DNA of 64,000 bases from Thiobacillus sp. (GTDB lineage Bacteria > Pseudomonadota > Gammaproteobacteria > Burkholderiales > Thiobacillaceae), in NCBI GenBank assembly GCA_019459055.1, contig JAIBEI010000015.1:1-64000 (forward strand). The letters run 5' to 3'. Shown piece after piece: positions 19,122 to 25,923 of the stretch. Numbering within the stretch: position 1 is the stretch's first letter; the number at the start of each line of letters is the position of its first letter. The notes beneath the pieces were generated by a model, which was given only the letters and a program-made list of their open reading frames with translations, made no database searches and was not told the origin of the DNA. The position numbers were made by a program, and so were the translations under genes.

Positions 19122-19451
19122 GTGCAAGTGAACAGTCTGTTCGATCGTTTTCATGACCGGCCAGCCGGTATGGCGAGCCTGGTGAACAAGGACATCGATG
19201 TTCCCGGTTTGGGGTGTGTCCATGTGGTGCGCTCGGTCGATTGCCTGGGCGCCATGTGTCCGCGGCCGCAGTTGCTGACCATGAAGGTGCTTGGCGAAGT
19301 CGGGTCGGGTGCGGCCATCGAAGTGGTGCTCGACAATCCCACGGCTGTCGAGGGGTTTCCTGCGCTGGCCCAGACGCTCGGCTGCGCGCATCTCGCCACG
19401 GTTCGGGAGCCTGATTGCTGGCGTGTGTACCTGCGCAAGGGGCTTTTTTAA
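19122..19451 (+). CDS. TusA-family sulfur carrier protein with N-terminal extension
   Basis: 109-aa protein whose last 75 residues form a TusA/SirA/YedF domain: VDCLGAMCPRPQLLTMKVLGEV, with the persulfide-accepting Cys of the CPRP motif at residue 46 and a second Cys at 41, then IEVVLDNPTAVEGFPALAQTLG. TusA proteins carry sulfane sulfur (or selenium) between enzymes. The GTG start at 19122 was chosen because GAAGGA is five bases upstream and the sigma-54 start point lies at about 19100; an upstream ATG at 19050 with GGAG would add 24 residues but lies before that promoter. It heads an operon with the YeeE/YedE transporter. Confidence 0.78.
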   Translation: MQVNSLFDRFHDRPAGMASLVNKDIDVPGLGCVHVVRSVDCLGAMCPRPQLLTMKVLGEVGSGAAIEVVLDNPTAVEGFPALAQTLGCAHLATVREPDCWRVYLRKGLF

Positions 19452-19507
19452 GCAATGCAATATGGGGCGGCCTGCCAGGTTCGCCGGTTTTACTGAGGAG
19501 AGTGTGA

Positions 19508-20956
19508 GTGAATGTGGCGTCGGCAAGTATCGCAACTGAAACACATTGGCTGTTTCGCAAAAGCAGTCTCCAGGCGATGGGGGTCTTCCTGCTCGTGGTC
19601 TCCGGTTCGCTGCTGGCCCTGGCGCAGGACACGCGCTTCGTCTACCTGCTGGTGTACGTCTGGTTTGGTCTCGCCTACGGCATCCTGCTGCAATACGGCC
19701 GTTTCTGCATGGCATCGGCGGTGCGCGACCTGTTCGCAGTGAAGGTGCCGCGCATGGCGGTCGGCGTGATGATCGCGGTGGCGCTGTACGCGGTCGTCGC
19801 CGCCATCGTCACCCTGGCAGGATTCAGTACATTCCATCCCAACGCGATGGGATGGCACATCGTCGTCGGCGCCGCAATTTTCGGCTTCGGCATCGTCTTT
19901 ACCGGCGGTTGCGCCTCGGGTTCGCTCTACAAGGCGGGCGAGGGAAACATGAACTCGATGCTGGTGATCCTGGCCATCTCGTTCTCTCAGGCGGTCGTTG
20001 TGACCGCCAGCGGCTGGTGGGACGCCCTGGTGCCGCAGTCGTGGATCGATTCCGCCGCGGCCAAGGACATGCCGGCCGAGCTGACCATCACGCAGGGCTG
20101 GTTTGATATCTTCACCGCGGGCTACATGTGGGATCTGAAGGGTTCCACCACCGCCGATGTGCTCGGCCAGAGCGGCGCTGCGAGCATCTTGCTGTACAAC
20201 ACCTTCCTGACCGCGATCCTGCCGGTCATCCTCATCCTGATCGCGCTGTATGTTTTCTACTACCGTAAGGGCTACCTGCGCCGTTCCGGCAAGGCCAGCC
20301 CGGCGCTGCGCGACGAGCTTGCAGGTATGTGGGCCATGTGCACGTCATCCAGGAATACCGCCCTGGCCGGTATCGGCCTTGGCATTCTCGCCGGCCTGCA
20401 CATGTACGTGACCGGCGCTTTGCGCGAGCACTACGACGTCTTCAACTTCGGCGAACTGCTGGTGGCGATGGGCTACACCGAGGGCCTGTCCATCCAGGAC
20501 ACCGTGTTCGACCCCGGCTACTGGTACATCACCACCCAGGAAGCGCAGTGGGGCGGCTGGGTCATGCAGAAGCTCGGCATCGACAACATGGACAGCATCT
20601 TCTTCGGTCTCGACAACGGCCTGCCGAACCCGCTGCTGAATGCGCCCGGTTTCATGTCGATCGGCATCATTCTCGGCGCCGCCATCATGGCGCTCTCCCG
20701 CCGCGAATTCAAATGGAAGCTGCCGAGCTGGGAAACGGCGTTCTTCGCCATCGTCGGCGGCACGCTGATGGGCATCGGCGCACGCCTGGCCATGGGCTGC
20801 AACATCGGCGCCTTCTTCGCCACCGTCACCAACGGCGACCCCAGCGGCTGGGTTTTCCTGGTCGGCATGGTGCTCGGCGCTTACGTCGGCGTGAAGGTCT
20901 TCACCTGGTACATGGACTGGAGCGACGCCCGCAAGACTTCGGAGTCCGGTCTCTAG
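19508..20956 (+). CDS. YeeE/YedE-family sulfur-species transporter
   Basis: 482-aa integral membrane protein with about ten to twelve hydrophobic helices. The conserved cysteine signatures of the family are present: YGRFCMASAVRDL, FTGGCASGSLYKAGEG and MGCNIGAFFATVTNGDPSGW. Characterised relatives import thiosulfate (TsuA), and YedE paralogues occur with selenium metabolism, usually beside a TusA/YedF protein, as here on both sides. The start is GTG at 19508 with GAGGAGA upstream. It probably delivers thiosulfate or another sulfur/selenium species into the cytoplasm for the TusA and DsrE-like carriers; substrate is not decided by sequence. Confidence 0.88.
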   Translation: MNVASASIATETHWLFRKSSLQAMGVFLLVVSGSLLALAQDTRFVYLLVYVWFGLAYGILLQYGRFCMASAVRDLFAVKVPRMAVGVMIAVALYAVVAAIVTLAGFSTFHPNAMGWHIVVGAAIFGFGIVFTGGCASGSLYKAGEGNMNSMLVILAISFSQAVVVTASGWWDALVPQSWIDSAAAKDMPAELTITQGWFDIFTAGYMWDLKGSTTADVLGQSGAASILLYNTFLTAILPVILILIALYVFYYRKGYLRRSGKASPALRDELAGMWAMCTSSRNTALAGIGLGILAGLHMYVTGALREHYDVFNFGELLVAMGYTEGLSIQDTVFDPGYWYITTQEAQWGGWVMQKLGIDNMDSIFFGLDNGLPNPLLNAPGFMSIGIILGAAIMALSRREFKWKLPSWETAFFAIVGGTLMGIGARLAMGCNIGAFFATVTNGDPSGWVFLVGMVLGAYVGVKVFTWYMDWSDARKTSESGL

Positions 20957-21007
20957 TCTTACTGTCCGGGAATTTCAGGCAAGCAATCATCATCAAGGAG
21001 TCGTGCT

Positions 21008-21259
21008 ATGGCAATGAGTTTCAACAAGATCGCCGATGGCGAATGGGAGCTGAACGTGTGCGGCTACGCCTGCCCGCACCCGCAGATGTACACCAAGAAA
21101 GCGCTGCAGAAGCTGGAAAGCGGCGATGTGCTGAGCCTGGTTTTCGATAACCCTTCCTCGGGCGAATCGATCATGGCCATGTGCGAAGCCGAGGGAAACG
21201 ACCTGATCGATCGCCAGGAGGGAAGCGGTTCCTTCACCTGGAAGATCAGGAAGGCCTGA
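21008..21259 (+). CDS. tusA: TusA-family sulfur carrier protein
   Basis: 83-aa TusA-like protein with NVCGYACPHPQMYTKKALQKLESGDVLSLVFDNPSS. The persulfide Cys is residue 22 in CPHP, with a further Cys at 18. AGGAG lies upstream of the ATG. It follows the transporter by 51 bases and precedes the DsrE-like gene by three, the order expected for importer, then carrier, then relay. Confidence 0.88.
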   Translation: MAMSFNKIADGEWELNVCGYACPHPQMYTKKALQKLESGDVLSLVFDNPSSGESIMAMCEAEGNDLIDRQEGSGSFTWKIRKA

Positions 21260-21262
21260 GTC

Positions 21263-21574
21263 ATGCAACTGGGTATCGTGATCACCGATGAATGTTTTCT
21301 GCCGCAGGCGAACGGCCTGATCGACGCGGCGACTGCGCGCGGTTGGAAAACCCTGAGCTTCCTGACCGACACCGGCGTCAATCTGCTTGCCGATGCAGGG
21401 TTTGTCGAGCGTGCGCGGGCGCGCCCGAACAGCGTCACCCTGTGCGAACACAGCGCCGAGCATTACGCCGCCGGCAGGTTTGACCTCAACACCCTCGCCG
21501 ACGTCGTCGTCGTCGGCGGCCAATACCAGGACGCCGAACTCGTGCGCACGTGCGACAAGGTGCTGGTCTTCTGA
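21263..21574 (+). CDS. DsrE-like sulfur-relay protein
   Basis: 103-aa protein with a DsrE/F-like Rossmannoid pattern: LGIVITDE, GLIDAATARGWKTLSFLTDTGVNLL, and VVVVGGQYQDAELVRTCDKVLVF. Cysteines at about 61 (LCEHS) and 97 could carry persulfide. Location three bases after tusA supports a role in the same sulfur-transfer chain. The family call rests on pattern, not on a search. Confidence 0.55.
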   Translation: MQLGIVITDECFLPQANGLIDAATARGWKTLSFLTDTGVNLLADAGFVERARARPNSVTLCEHSAEHYAAGRFDLNTLADVVVVGGQYQDAELVRTCDKVLVF

Positions 21575-21583
21575 GGACGGGAC

Positions 21584-21844
21584 ATGGCAGATCAAAAACA
21601 TATTCTGATGGTGGCCGTGCAGAAACCGGTCGAAGCGCTGCGCATGGCCAGCGGGCTCACCCTGCTCGACGACGCCGTCGCCATCGCCACCTGGGGCAGG
21701 CTGCCCGAAAGTGCCGACGTGGCGGAACAAATGGAAGCGCTGGCGTTCGCCGAGGTGCCCGTGGTGGAGCTCGACCCCGCCAGTGACGCCATGGCGGCCC
21801 TGGCGCGGCAGATCCTCGACCATGACGTGGTGTATTGCGTATGA
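21584..21844 (+). CDS. small DsrE/F-like protein of the sulfur operon
   Basis: 86-aa protein with a nucleotide-fold pattern HILMVAVQKPVEALRMASGLTLLDDAVAIATWGRLP. A single Cys is the penultimate residue (VVYCV), an exposed position that would suit persulfide transfer as the C-terminal cysteines of DsrC or TusE do. I cannot place it confidently in a named family. It overlaps the next small gene by four bases. Confidence 0.5.
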   Translation: MADQKHILMVAVQKPVEALRMASGLTLLDDAVAIATWGRLPESADVAEQMEALAFAEVPVVELDPASDAMAALARQILDHDVVYCV

Positions 21845-22026
21845 GCACGGAAAAACGGGTTTTGCTGATCAATCCCGCAGCGGTGCCGGCGATGCCGGGC
21901 CTGGCCGAAGCCTTGCGCGCCGCTGGCGCAGAAGTGCGGGAAATGAATACGGACGATTACGGCGCATTGCTCGATGCGCTGGAACAGGACTGGCTGCCGG
22001 TGGTGCTGAAAGCACCGACGGCCTGA
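21841..22026 (+). CDS. 61-aa protein of the sulfur operon, function unknown
   Basis: Small protein beginning MSTEKRVLLINPAAVPAMPGLAEALRAAG and ending VVLKAPTA, with no cysteine. The ATGA overlap with the previous gene fixes the start at 21841 and shows co-translation. It may be a partner subunit of the DsrE-like proteins, by analogy with hetero-oligomeric DsrEFH/TusBCD; that is inference only. A short GGTGCT/AGCACC hairpin lies at its 3' end without a U-tract. Confidence 0.5.
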   Translation: MSTEKRVLLINPAAVPAMPGLAEALRAAGAEVREMNTDDYGALLDALEQDWLPVVLKAPTA

Positions 22027-22045
22027 TGGGGTTTTGCCCGCGGCC

Positions 22046-22201
22046 ATGGTCGCGGTGGAGGTTGTGCATGGCTGGGACGGGCGGTTTTACCGCTGGCCTC
22101 TGGCGGGCCGGCCGCTATGGGTGCGCCGTCTTGCCGTCCGGCAAGGTGGGCGCGGGCTTGATAATGGATGGAGGATTCTCAATGAACAAGCAGATGAATA
22201 G
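22046..22201 (+). CDS. possible small ORF overlapping the rhodanese gene start
   Basis: A 51-codon frame (MVAVEVVHGWDGRFYRWPL...) filling most of the gap before the rhodanese gene and overlapping its start by 20 bases. The first half has G/C-ending codons like real genes; the second half does not, and the ribosome site is poor. It may be a decayed or spurious frame. The same gap holds a near-palindrome at 22038-22055 and a CTTGCC/GGCAAG hairpin. Confidence 0.2.
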   Translation: MVAVEVVHGWDGRFYRWPLAGRPLWVRRLAVRQGGRGLDNGWRILNEQADE

Positions 22202-23627
22202 GGGCTGGGCCGGCATGACCGCCCTGGCAATGGCGCTGGGCCTGCAGGGCTGCGGCGGCGGCGGTGAAGACACGACAGCGCTGGTGACACAAATCCCGGT
22301 GAATACGCCGGCGGCGATCGCCCAGGAGTCGGCTGCCAGCTACGATGACAACGTCAACGGCCTGATCACCGAATCGACGCTCAAGCGCTGGAAGGGTAAC
22401 TGGCTCAACCAGCGGCCTGCCGGCATCACCGGCAAGCTGGTCATCCTGCAGGTATCGGCCGGTCCGGCGGGCGCCGAATACATCAAGCCCAACGGCACCA
22501 ACGTGTTTACCTATCTGTCGCCGAGTAGCGAATGGATCCAGACCCGGACCAATGGCGTGATCGAGACGCCGAGCATGGTGCCGGACGGCGCGGCCATGGA
22601 CGCGTTGCTGAAGAAATACAACATCGACCCGCAAAACGACATGATCGTCGCCGCCATGGGCGAAGGCAACACTGGCAACGCGATGGCGCAGGGTCGCATC
22701 TGGTATGCCCTGCGCTACTGGGGCGTCGACAAGAAAAACCTGGCCATCCTCAACGGCGGCAACCAGTGGCTGGATGACGATCTGGGGCTGGCCGTCGAAC
22801 TGCTGCCTGCCGACTTCCAGGCGACCGCAAGCGCGGCGCCTAACAACGGTCACGCCACAGTCAGGGACCTGCTGGTCGACAACACCCAGCTGCAGGCGAC
22901 GGTGGGCGACATGCTCCGCATCCTGCCCGCGAGCGATACCAACGTGCTGAACGACGGCGTCTTCATCTGGGATGCGCGCAACACCTCGCAATACAGCGCC
23001 GGCGAAACCAGTACTGCGAACACGATCACCCCGGTCGCAAACTACATGACCACCTTCCAGAACGGCGGCTCGCGCCAGGGCCATCCGTGGGGCGCGTTGC
23101 AGCTCGACTTCACCAATATGCTGGATTCGGCAAAAGGGTGGGCCTACAAGAGCAAAGCCGAACTGCAGGCCTACCTGGACGGCAACGTCAGCGGCGCGGG
23201 CTTCATCGATGGAAGCTATCAGCACGTTGGCTTCGGCAATGCCTACCGGCCGGGCGACGTCATCTACACCTATTGCGAGACGACCTTCCGCGCGATGATC
23301 ACGGGCGTGGCCAGCACGGTGATCCTCGGCAAGCCGACCCGCTTCTACGACGGCGCGATGGTCGAGTGGAGTTCGCTGACCCCGGGAAGCGTCATCACCG
23401 ACGCGACCGGCAATGCGATCCTGCCCGAGGATTCGCCGTGGCGCACCGACGTGAAGTCCTTCTATCGTGCGGCATCGAGCCCGACCCAGGTGGCCCAGCG
23501 CTATATCACCGATGCGTATGCCAAGTCCTCCAACGCCATCATCGAGGCGGACAAGGCCTACAAATACGGCGAGGTGATCCCGACCGCCGGCACCAACGCC
23601 CCGCCCGCCAACCCGTGCGGCGGCTAA
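22182..23627 (+). CDS. rhodanese-family (thiosulfate sulfurtransferase-like) lipoprotein
   Basis: 481-aa exported lipoprotein: signal peptide with lipobox LQGC at residues 21-24, then two rhodanese-like domains. The N-terminal domain (about residues 60-220) lacks a catalytic Cys. The C-terminal domain (about 260-430) has WDARNTSQYSAGE, GHPWGALQLDF and the active-site loop YCETTFRA, a Cys-X4-Arg loop as in active rhodaneses. It would move sulfane sulfur outside the cytoplasm. Start at 22182 has GGAGG upstream. It lies between the sulfur-relay genes and the cytochromes, and Geobacter ExtH, as I recall, is also a rhodanese-like lipoprotein of a porin-cytochrome cluster. An intrinsic terminator follows. 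Confidence 0.82.
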   Translation: MNKQMNRGWAGMTALAMALGLQGCGGGGEDTTALVTQIPVNTPAAIAQESAASYDDNVNGLITESTLKRWKGNWLNQRPAGITGKLVILQVSAGPAGAEYIKPNGTNVFTYLSPSSEWIQTRTNGVIETPSMVPDGAAMDALLKKYNIDPQNDMIVAAMGEGNTGNAMAQGRIWYALRYWGVDKKNLAILNGGNQWLDDDLGLAVELLPADFQATASAAPNNGHATVRDLLVDNTQLQATVGDMLRILPASDTNVLNDGVFIWDARNTSQYSAGETSTANTITPVANYMTTFQNGGSRQGHPWGALQLDFTNMLDSAKGWAYKSKAELQAYLDGNVSGAGFIDGSYQHVGFGNAYRPGDVIYTYCETTFRAMITGVASTVILGKPTRFYDGAMVEWSSLTPGSVITDATGNAILPEDSPWRTDVKSFYRAASSPTQVAQRYITDAYAKSSNAIIEADKAYKYGEVIPTAGTNAPPANPCGG

Positions 23628-23658
23628 TTTCCGCCTGAACCTTGCTTTCTCCTATTCT

Positions 23659-23687
23659 GGCCCACGATACTCTCGTGGGCCTTTTTT
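23659..23687 (+). terminator. intrinsic terminator after the rhodanese gene
   Basis: Nine-bp perfect stem GGCCCACGA/TCGTGGGCC with loop TACTC, followed by six T residues. It ends 13 bases before the preferred start codon of the five-heme cytochrome, so it may limit rather than abolish transcription into that gene. Confidence 0.85.
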
Positions 23688-23700
23688 CATGGAGCTGGAT

Positions 23701-24927
23701 TTGAACCGTCTTTTTCAACCGTGGCAGTCGTGGCTGCTGCTGACCCTGCCGCTCCTGCTCGGGCTGCAGTCCGGTTGCGGCGAGAATCCTGCGCCTGCGG
23801 TCGAGGCCTTTTTAAGCAAGCACTGGACCGAACCGATGCCGCCGCAGGGTGCTCCGCCCGCCACGTTCTCGCCGCTGGAAGCCTCGCTCAGTCCTGAGGC
23901 CTGCGGGCAGTGCCATACCAAACAGCTTGCAGCCTGGCGCACTTCGCTGCACAGCAAGACAATGGGCCCCGGCCTGCGTTGGCAGCTCACATTGATGGAT
24001 CAGGATCAGGGCAACCGTTGCCTGCGCTGTCATGCGCCGCTGGCCGAGCAGAAAGCGCTGCTGGCGCTGGAGCACGGCTGGCCGAACGCGCCGAAGCAGC
24101 CGCCGCCGGACTATGTCGAAGCCGGCCTGGGGCATCAGGGCCTGGTTTGCGCGGCCTGCCACGTGCGCGGCCAGCAGCGCTTCGGGCCGCCGCCGCGCGG
24201 CGAGGTCGCCGCCGACATCCCGCATGGCGGCTTTACCGTATCCACGGCTTTCGGGGACAGCCGCTTCTGCGCGCATTGCCACCAGTTTCCGGATGACGGC
24301 CCGAGCATCGCCGGCAAATTGATGGAAGACACCTACCGGCAATGGCTTGCCAGTCCATACGCCAAGGAGGGGGGCGGCAAGCAAACCTGCCAGTCCTGCC
24401 ATATGCCGGATCGCCAGCACCTCTGGCGCGGTATTCACGATCCGGAGACGACGCGACGGGCGATCGATGTATCGCTGAAGCTGCATGCGCTTGGCGACGG
24501 CCGCTACGAGGCGCGGGCGAACGTTCGCAACAGCGGCGCGGGCCATCATTTCCCGACCTATATGGTGCCGAAGGTCGAACTCGCGTTTTACCGCCACGAT
24601 GCCGATGGCGGCATCTTCGAACTGGGGCGCCAAGTGATCGGCTGGCAGGTCGACACGCCGATTACGCGCGAGATTTTCGATACCCGCATCCCCGCCGGCG
24701 AGGCGCGCGATTTTCGGCAGCCCTTCACAGCGCCGGGCAGCGACTGGCGCGTGGTACTGGTCATGCGGGTGCTGCCGGCCGAGCATTACGAGCGCGTCTA
24801 CCGTGATAGCCTGAGCCGTGCCGACCAGTTGCCGGCTGCCGCGGTCCCGTTGTTGCGGCAAGCGCTCGCCGAGGCGGTAGCGGCACGCTATGAGTTGTTG
24901 CGTATGGAGGCGGGCGTGGATCGGTGA
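23701..24927 (+). CDS. five-heme c-type cytochrome lipoprotein
   Basis: 408-aa multiheme cytochrome with five CXXCH motifs (CGQCH, CLRCH, CAACH, CAHCH, CQSCH) in the first 240 residues. A beta-rich C-terminal domain begins near NSGAGHHFPTYMVPKVELAF, as in cytochrome c554-related proteins. The N-terminus is a lipoprotein signal (LLLTLPLLLGLQSGC). TTG at 23701 is preferred because GGAG is six bases upstream; an in-frame ATG at 23689 would overlap the terminator's U-tract. It is likely an electron carrier anchored to the outer or inner membrane, possibly working with the porin and three-heme cytochrome downstream. Confidence 0.85.
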   Translation: MNRLFQPWQSWLLLTLPLLLGLQSGCGENPAPAVEAFLSKHWTEPMPPQGAPPATFSPLEASLSPEACGQCHTKQLAAWRTSLHSKTMGPGLRWQLTLMDQDQGNRCLRCHAPLAEQKALLALEHGWPNAPKQPPPDYVEAGLGHQGLVCAACHVRGQQRFGPPPRGEVAADIPHGGFTVSTAFGDSRFCAHCHQFPDDGPSIAGKLMEDTYRQWLASPYAKEGGGKQTCQSCHMPDRQHLWRGIHDPETTRRAIDVSLKLHALGDGRYEARANVRNSGAGHHFPTYMVPKVELAFYRHDADGGIFELGRQVIGWQVDTPITREIFDTRIPAGEARDFRQPFTAPGSDWRVVLVMRVLPAEHYERVYRDSLSRADQLPAAAVPLLRQALAEAVAARYELLRMEAGVDR

Positions 24928-25035
24928 GATGCCAGGCTTCGGGCGGACCCGCAAGGCTGCTGAGGGACGCACGATTCATCCCGCTGTGAACTGCTGCCAT
25001 TCCGGGACCGATTGCAATTTGAAAGATCGCACTTC

Positions 25036-25054
25036 ATTGCACGTATTGTGCAAT
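25036..25054. promoter_or_regulatory. perfect inverted repeat, candidate NtrC-type activator site
   Basis: ATTGCACGTATTGTGCAAT: seven-base arms with a five-base spacer, centred about 90 bases before the predicted sigma-54 start point at about 25136. Position and symmetry fit an upstream activating sequence. The arms resemble NtrC half-sites (TGCAC/GTGCA) but the spacing is two bases shorter than the NtrC consensus. Confidence 0.6.
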
Positions 25055-25078
25055 CGAATCGGGCTTGCGGAATTGTTA

Positions 25079-25091
25079 TAAGTTCTTGATA
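25079..25091 (-). promoter_or_regulatory. IHF binding site
   Basis: Minus-strand TATCAAGAACTTA matches the IHF consensus WATCAANNNNTTR at every position. It lies between the inverted repeat and the -24/-12 promoter, where IHF would bend DNA to bring an activator to sigma-54 polymerase. Confidence 0.6.
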
Positions 25092-25109
25092 TGTATGGAT
25101 AATGATCTC

Positions 25110-25125
25110 TGGCATGGCTTGTGCT
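25110..25125 (+). promoter_or_regulatory. sigma-54 promoter of the cytochrome-porin operon
   Basis: TGGCATGGCTTGTGCT with exact GG-N10-GC spacing; -24 TGGCATG and -12 GTGCT. Its -12 element is the same as that of the promoter at 19074-19089. The start point would be near 25136, 15 bases before the first gene of the operon. Confidence 0.65.
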
Positions 25126-25150
25126 TTAGGAGAGTGTCGATAAGACAGAA

Positions 25151-25438
25151 ATGAACCGGAAACCCATGCGATCCACTGGCACAGTGACTTTGATGGCTCT
25201 TGCCCTGCTGTTGGCGGCACCGGCTGTTGCTGCGACCGAGCCGGGGCAGCCCAGACTCAAGTACCGCGGCAGTGGGCAGGCGTGTACCTGTGCTTCGAGT
25301 ACGAGCGAGGCGGAGATAAGCAAGGCATGGAATGACCGGTTTAAGCAATCGGAAGGCGCCCGTCTGGATAATCTGGACGGGCTTCCCGCAACTCGTGACG
25401 AGCAAAGGAGAAGGGTAGATGAAGCGCAACCAAGGTAA
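25151..25438 (+). CDS. small exported protein of the cytochrome-porin operon
   Basis: 95-aa protein with a signal peptide (VTLMALALLLAAPAVAA, cleavage near residue 28) and a short mature part of about 67 residues containing a CTC pair (QACTCASST) and a charged C-terminus. No family recognised. It is the first gene after the sigma-54 promoter and overlaps the three-heme cytochrome by 20 bases. ATG at 25166 is an alternative start. Its position corresponds to the small periplasmic protein of ext-type porin-cytochrome clusters; that is an analogy, not a homology claim. Confidence 0.65.
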   Translation: MNRKPMRSTGTVTLMALALLLAAPAVAATEPGQPRLKYRGSGQACTCASSTSEAEISKAWNDRFKQSEGARLDNLDGLPATRDEQRRRVDEAQPR

Positions 25439-25922
25439 GGGTGGTCTGTTGGGAAAAATCTGGCGCGGTGGTGTCATGCTGTCGCTGTTTGGCCTGGGTG
25501 TCGCAATGCTCACTGGCCTGGCTGGCAAGCACGCTGAAGATTCGACCGGGCTTGCGGCCACGGGTTGGGGCGGCGAGGCTACGGTGGCGCTGGCGGAAGG
25601 TGCGGCGCGGCTGTCGCCGATTTCTCTCGCCAATGCCTGCGGCCTGGGCGCTTCGAGTTGCTTCAAGTGCCACAACGGCAAGCGCGCAGCAGCGCCCGAA
25701 ATGGATGCCGCCAAGGCGCCCTGGCATGCGCAGCACTCCAAGGTGAACAACTCGTGTGTGGGTTGCCACAAGGGGAATTCGAGAATCATGAAGCAAGAAG
25801 TGGCGCACGCGAAGATGCTCGCCAAGCCTCGTGACAACACGGCTGACGCCTGCGGCAGCTGCCATAAGGGTGACCTGACCAAGGTGCAGGGCGCTTATCA
25901 CGCCATTCCAGGAGAGAAATAA
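25419..25922 (+). CDS. three-heme c-type cytochrome
   Basis: 167-aa protein with an uncleaved or signal-type hydrophobic N-terminus (GGVMLSLFGLGVAMLTGLAG) and three CXXCH motifs (CFKCH, CVGCH, CGSCH) in the last 95 residues, with additional histidines (WHAQH, EVAHAK) available as distal ligands. It is likely a periplasmic electron shuttle, membrane-anchored if the signal is not cleaved. It is translationally coupled to the preceding gene and followed by the porin after one base. Confidence 0.82.
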   Translation: MKRNQGKGGLLGKIWRGGVMLSLFGLGVAMLTGLAGKHAEDSTGLAATGWGGEATVALAEGAARLSPISLANACGLGASSCFKCHNGKRAAAPEMDAAKAPWHAQHSKVNNSCVGCHKGNSRIMKQEVAHAKMLAKPRDNTADACGSCHKGDLTKVQGAYHAIPGEK

Positions 25923-25923
25923 C

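Noticed and set aside
22094-22109. GG-N10-GC arrangement (TGGCGGGCCGGCCGCT) before the rhodanese gene as a sigma-54 promoter
   Set aside because: Outside GG and GC it does not match the consensus and lies in a pure G/C run where such spacing arises by chance.
25036-25054. Inverted repeat as a canonical NtrC (nitrogen) site
   Set aside because: Half-sites are similar, but the spacer is five bases rather than the seven of the TGCAC-N7-GTGCA consensus, and no nitrogen genes are nearby; treated as a site for the local regulator instead.
24890-25081. Small plus-strand ORF between the five-heme cytochrome and the sigma-54 promoter
   Set aside because: It overlaps the cytochrome end out of frame, has poor codon use and no ribosome site, and runs through the regulatory region.
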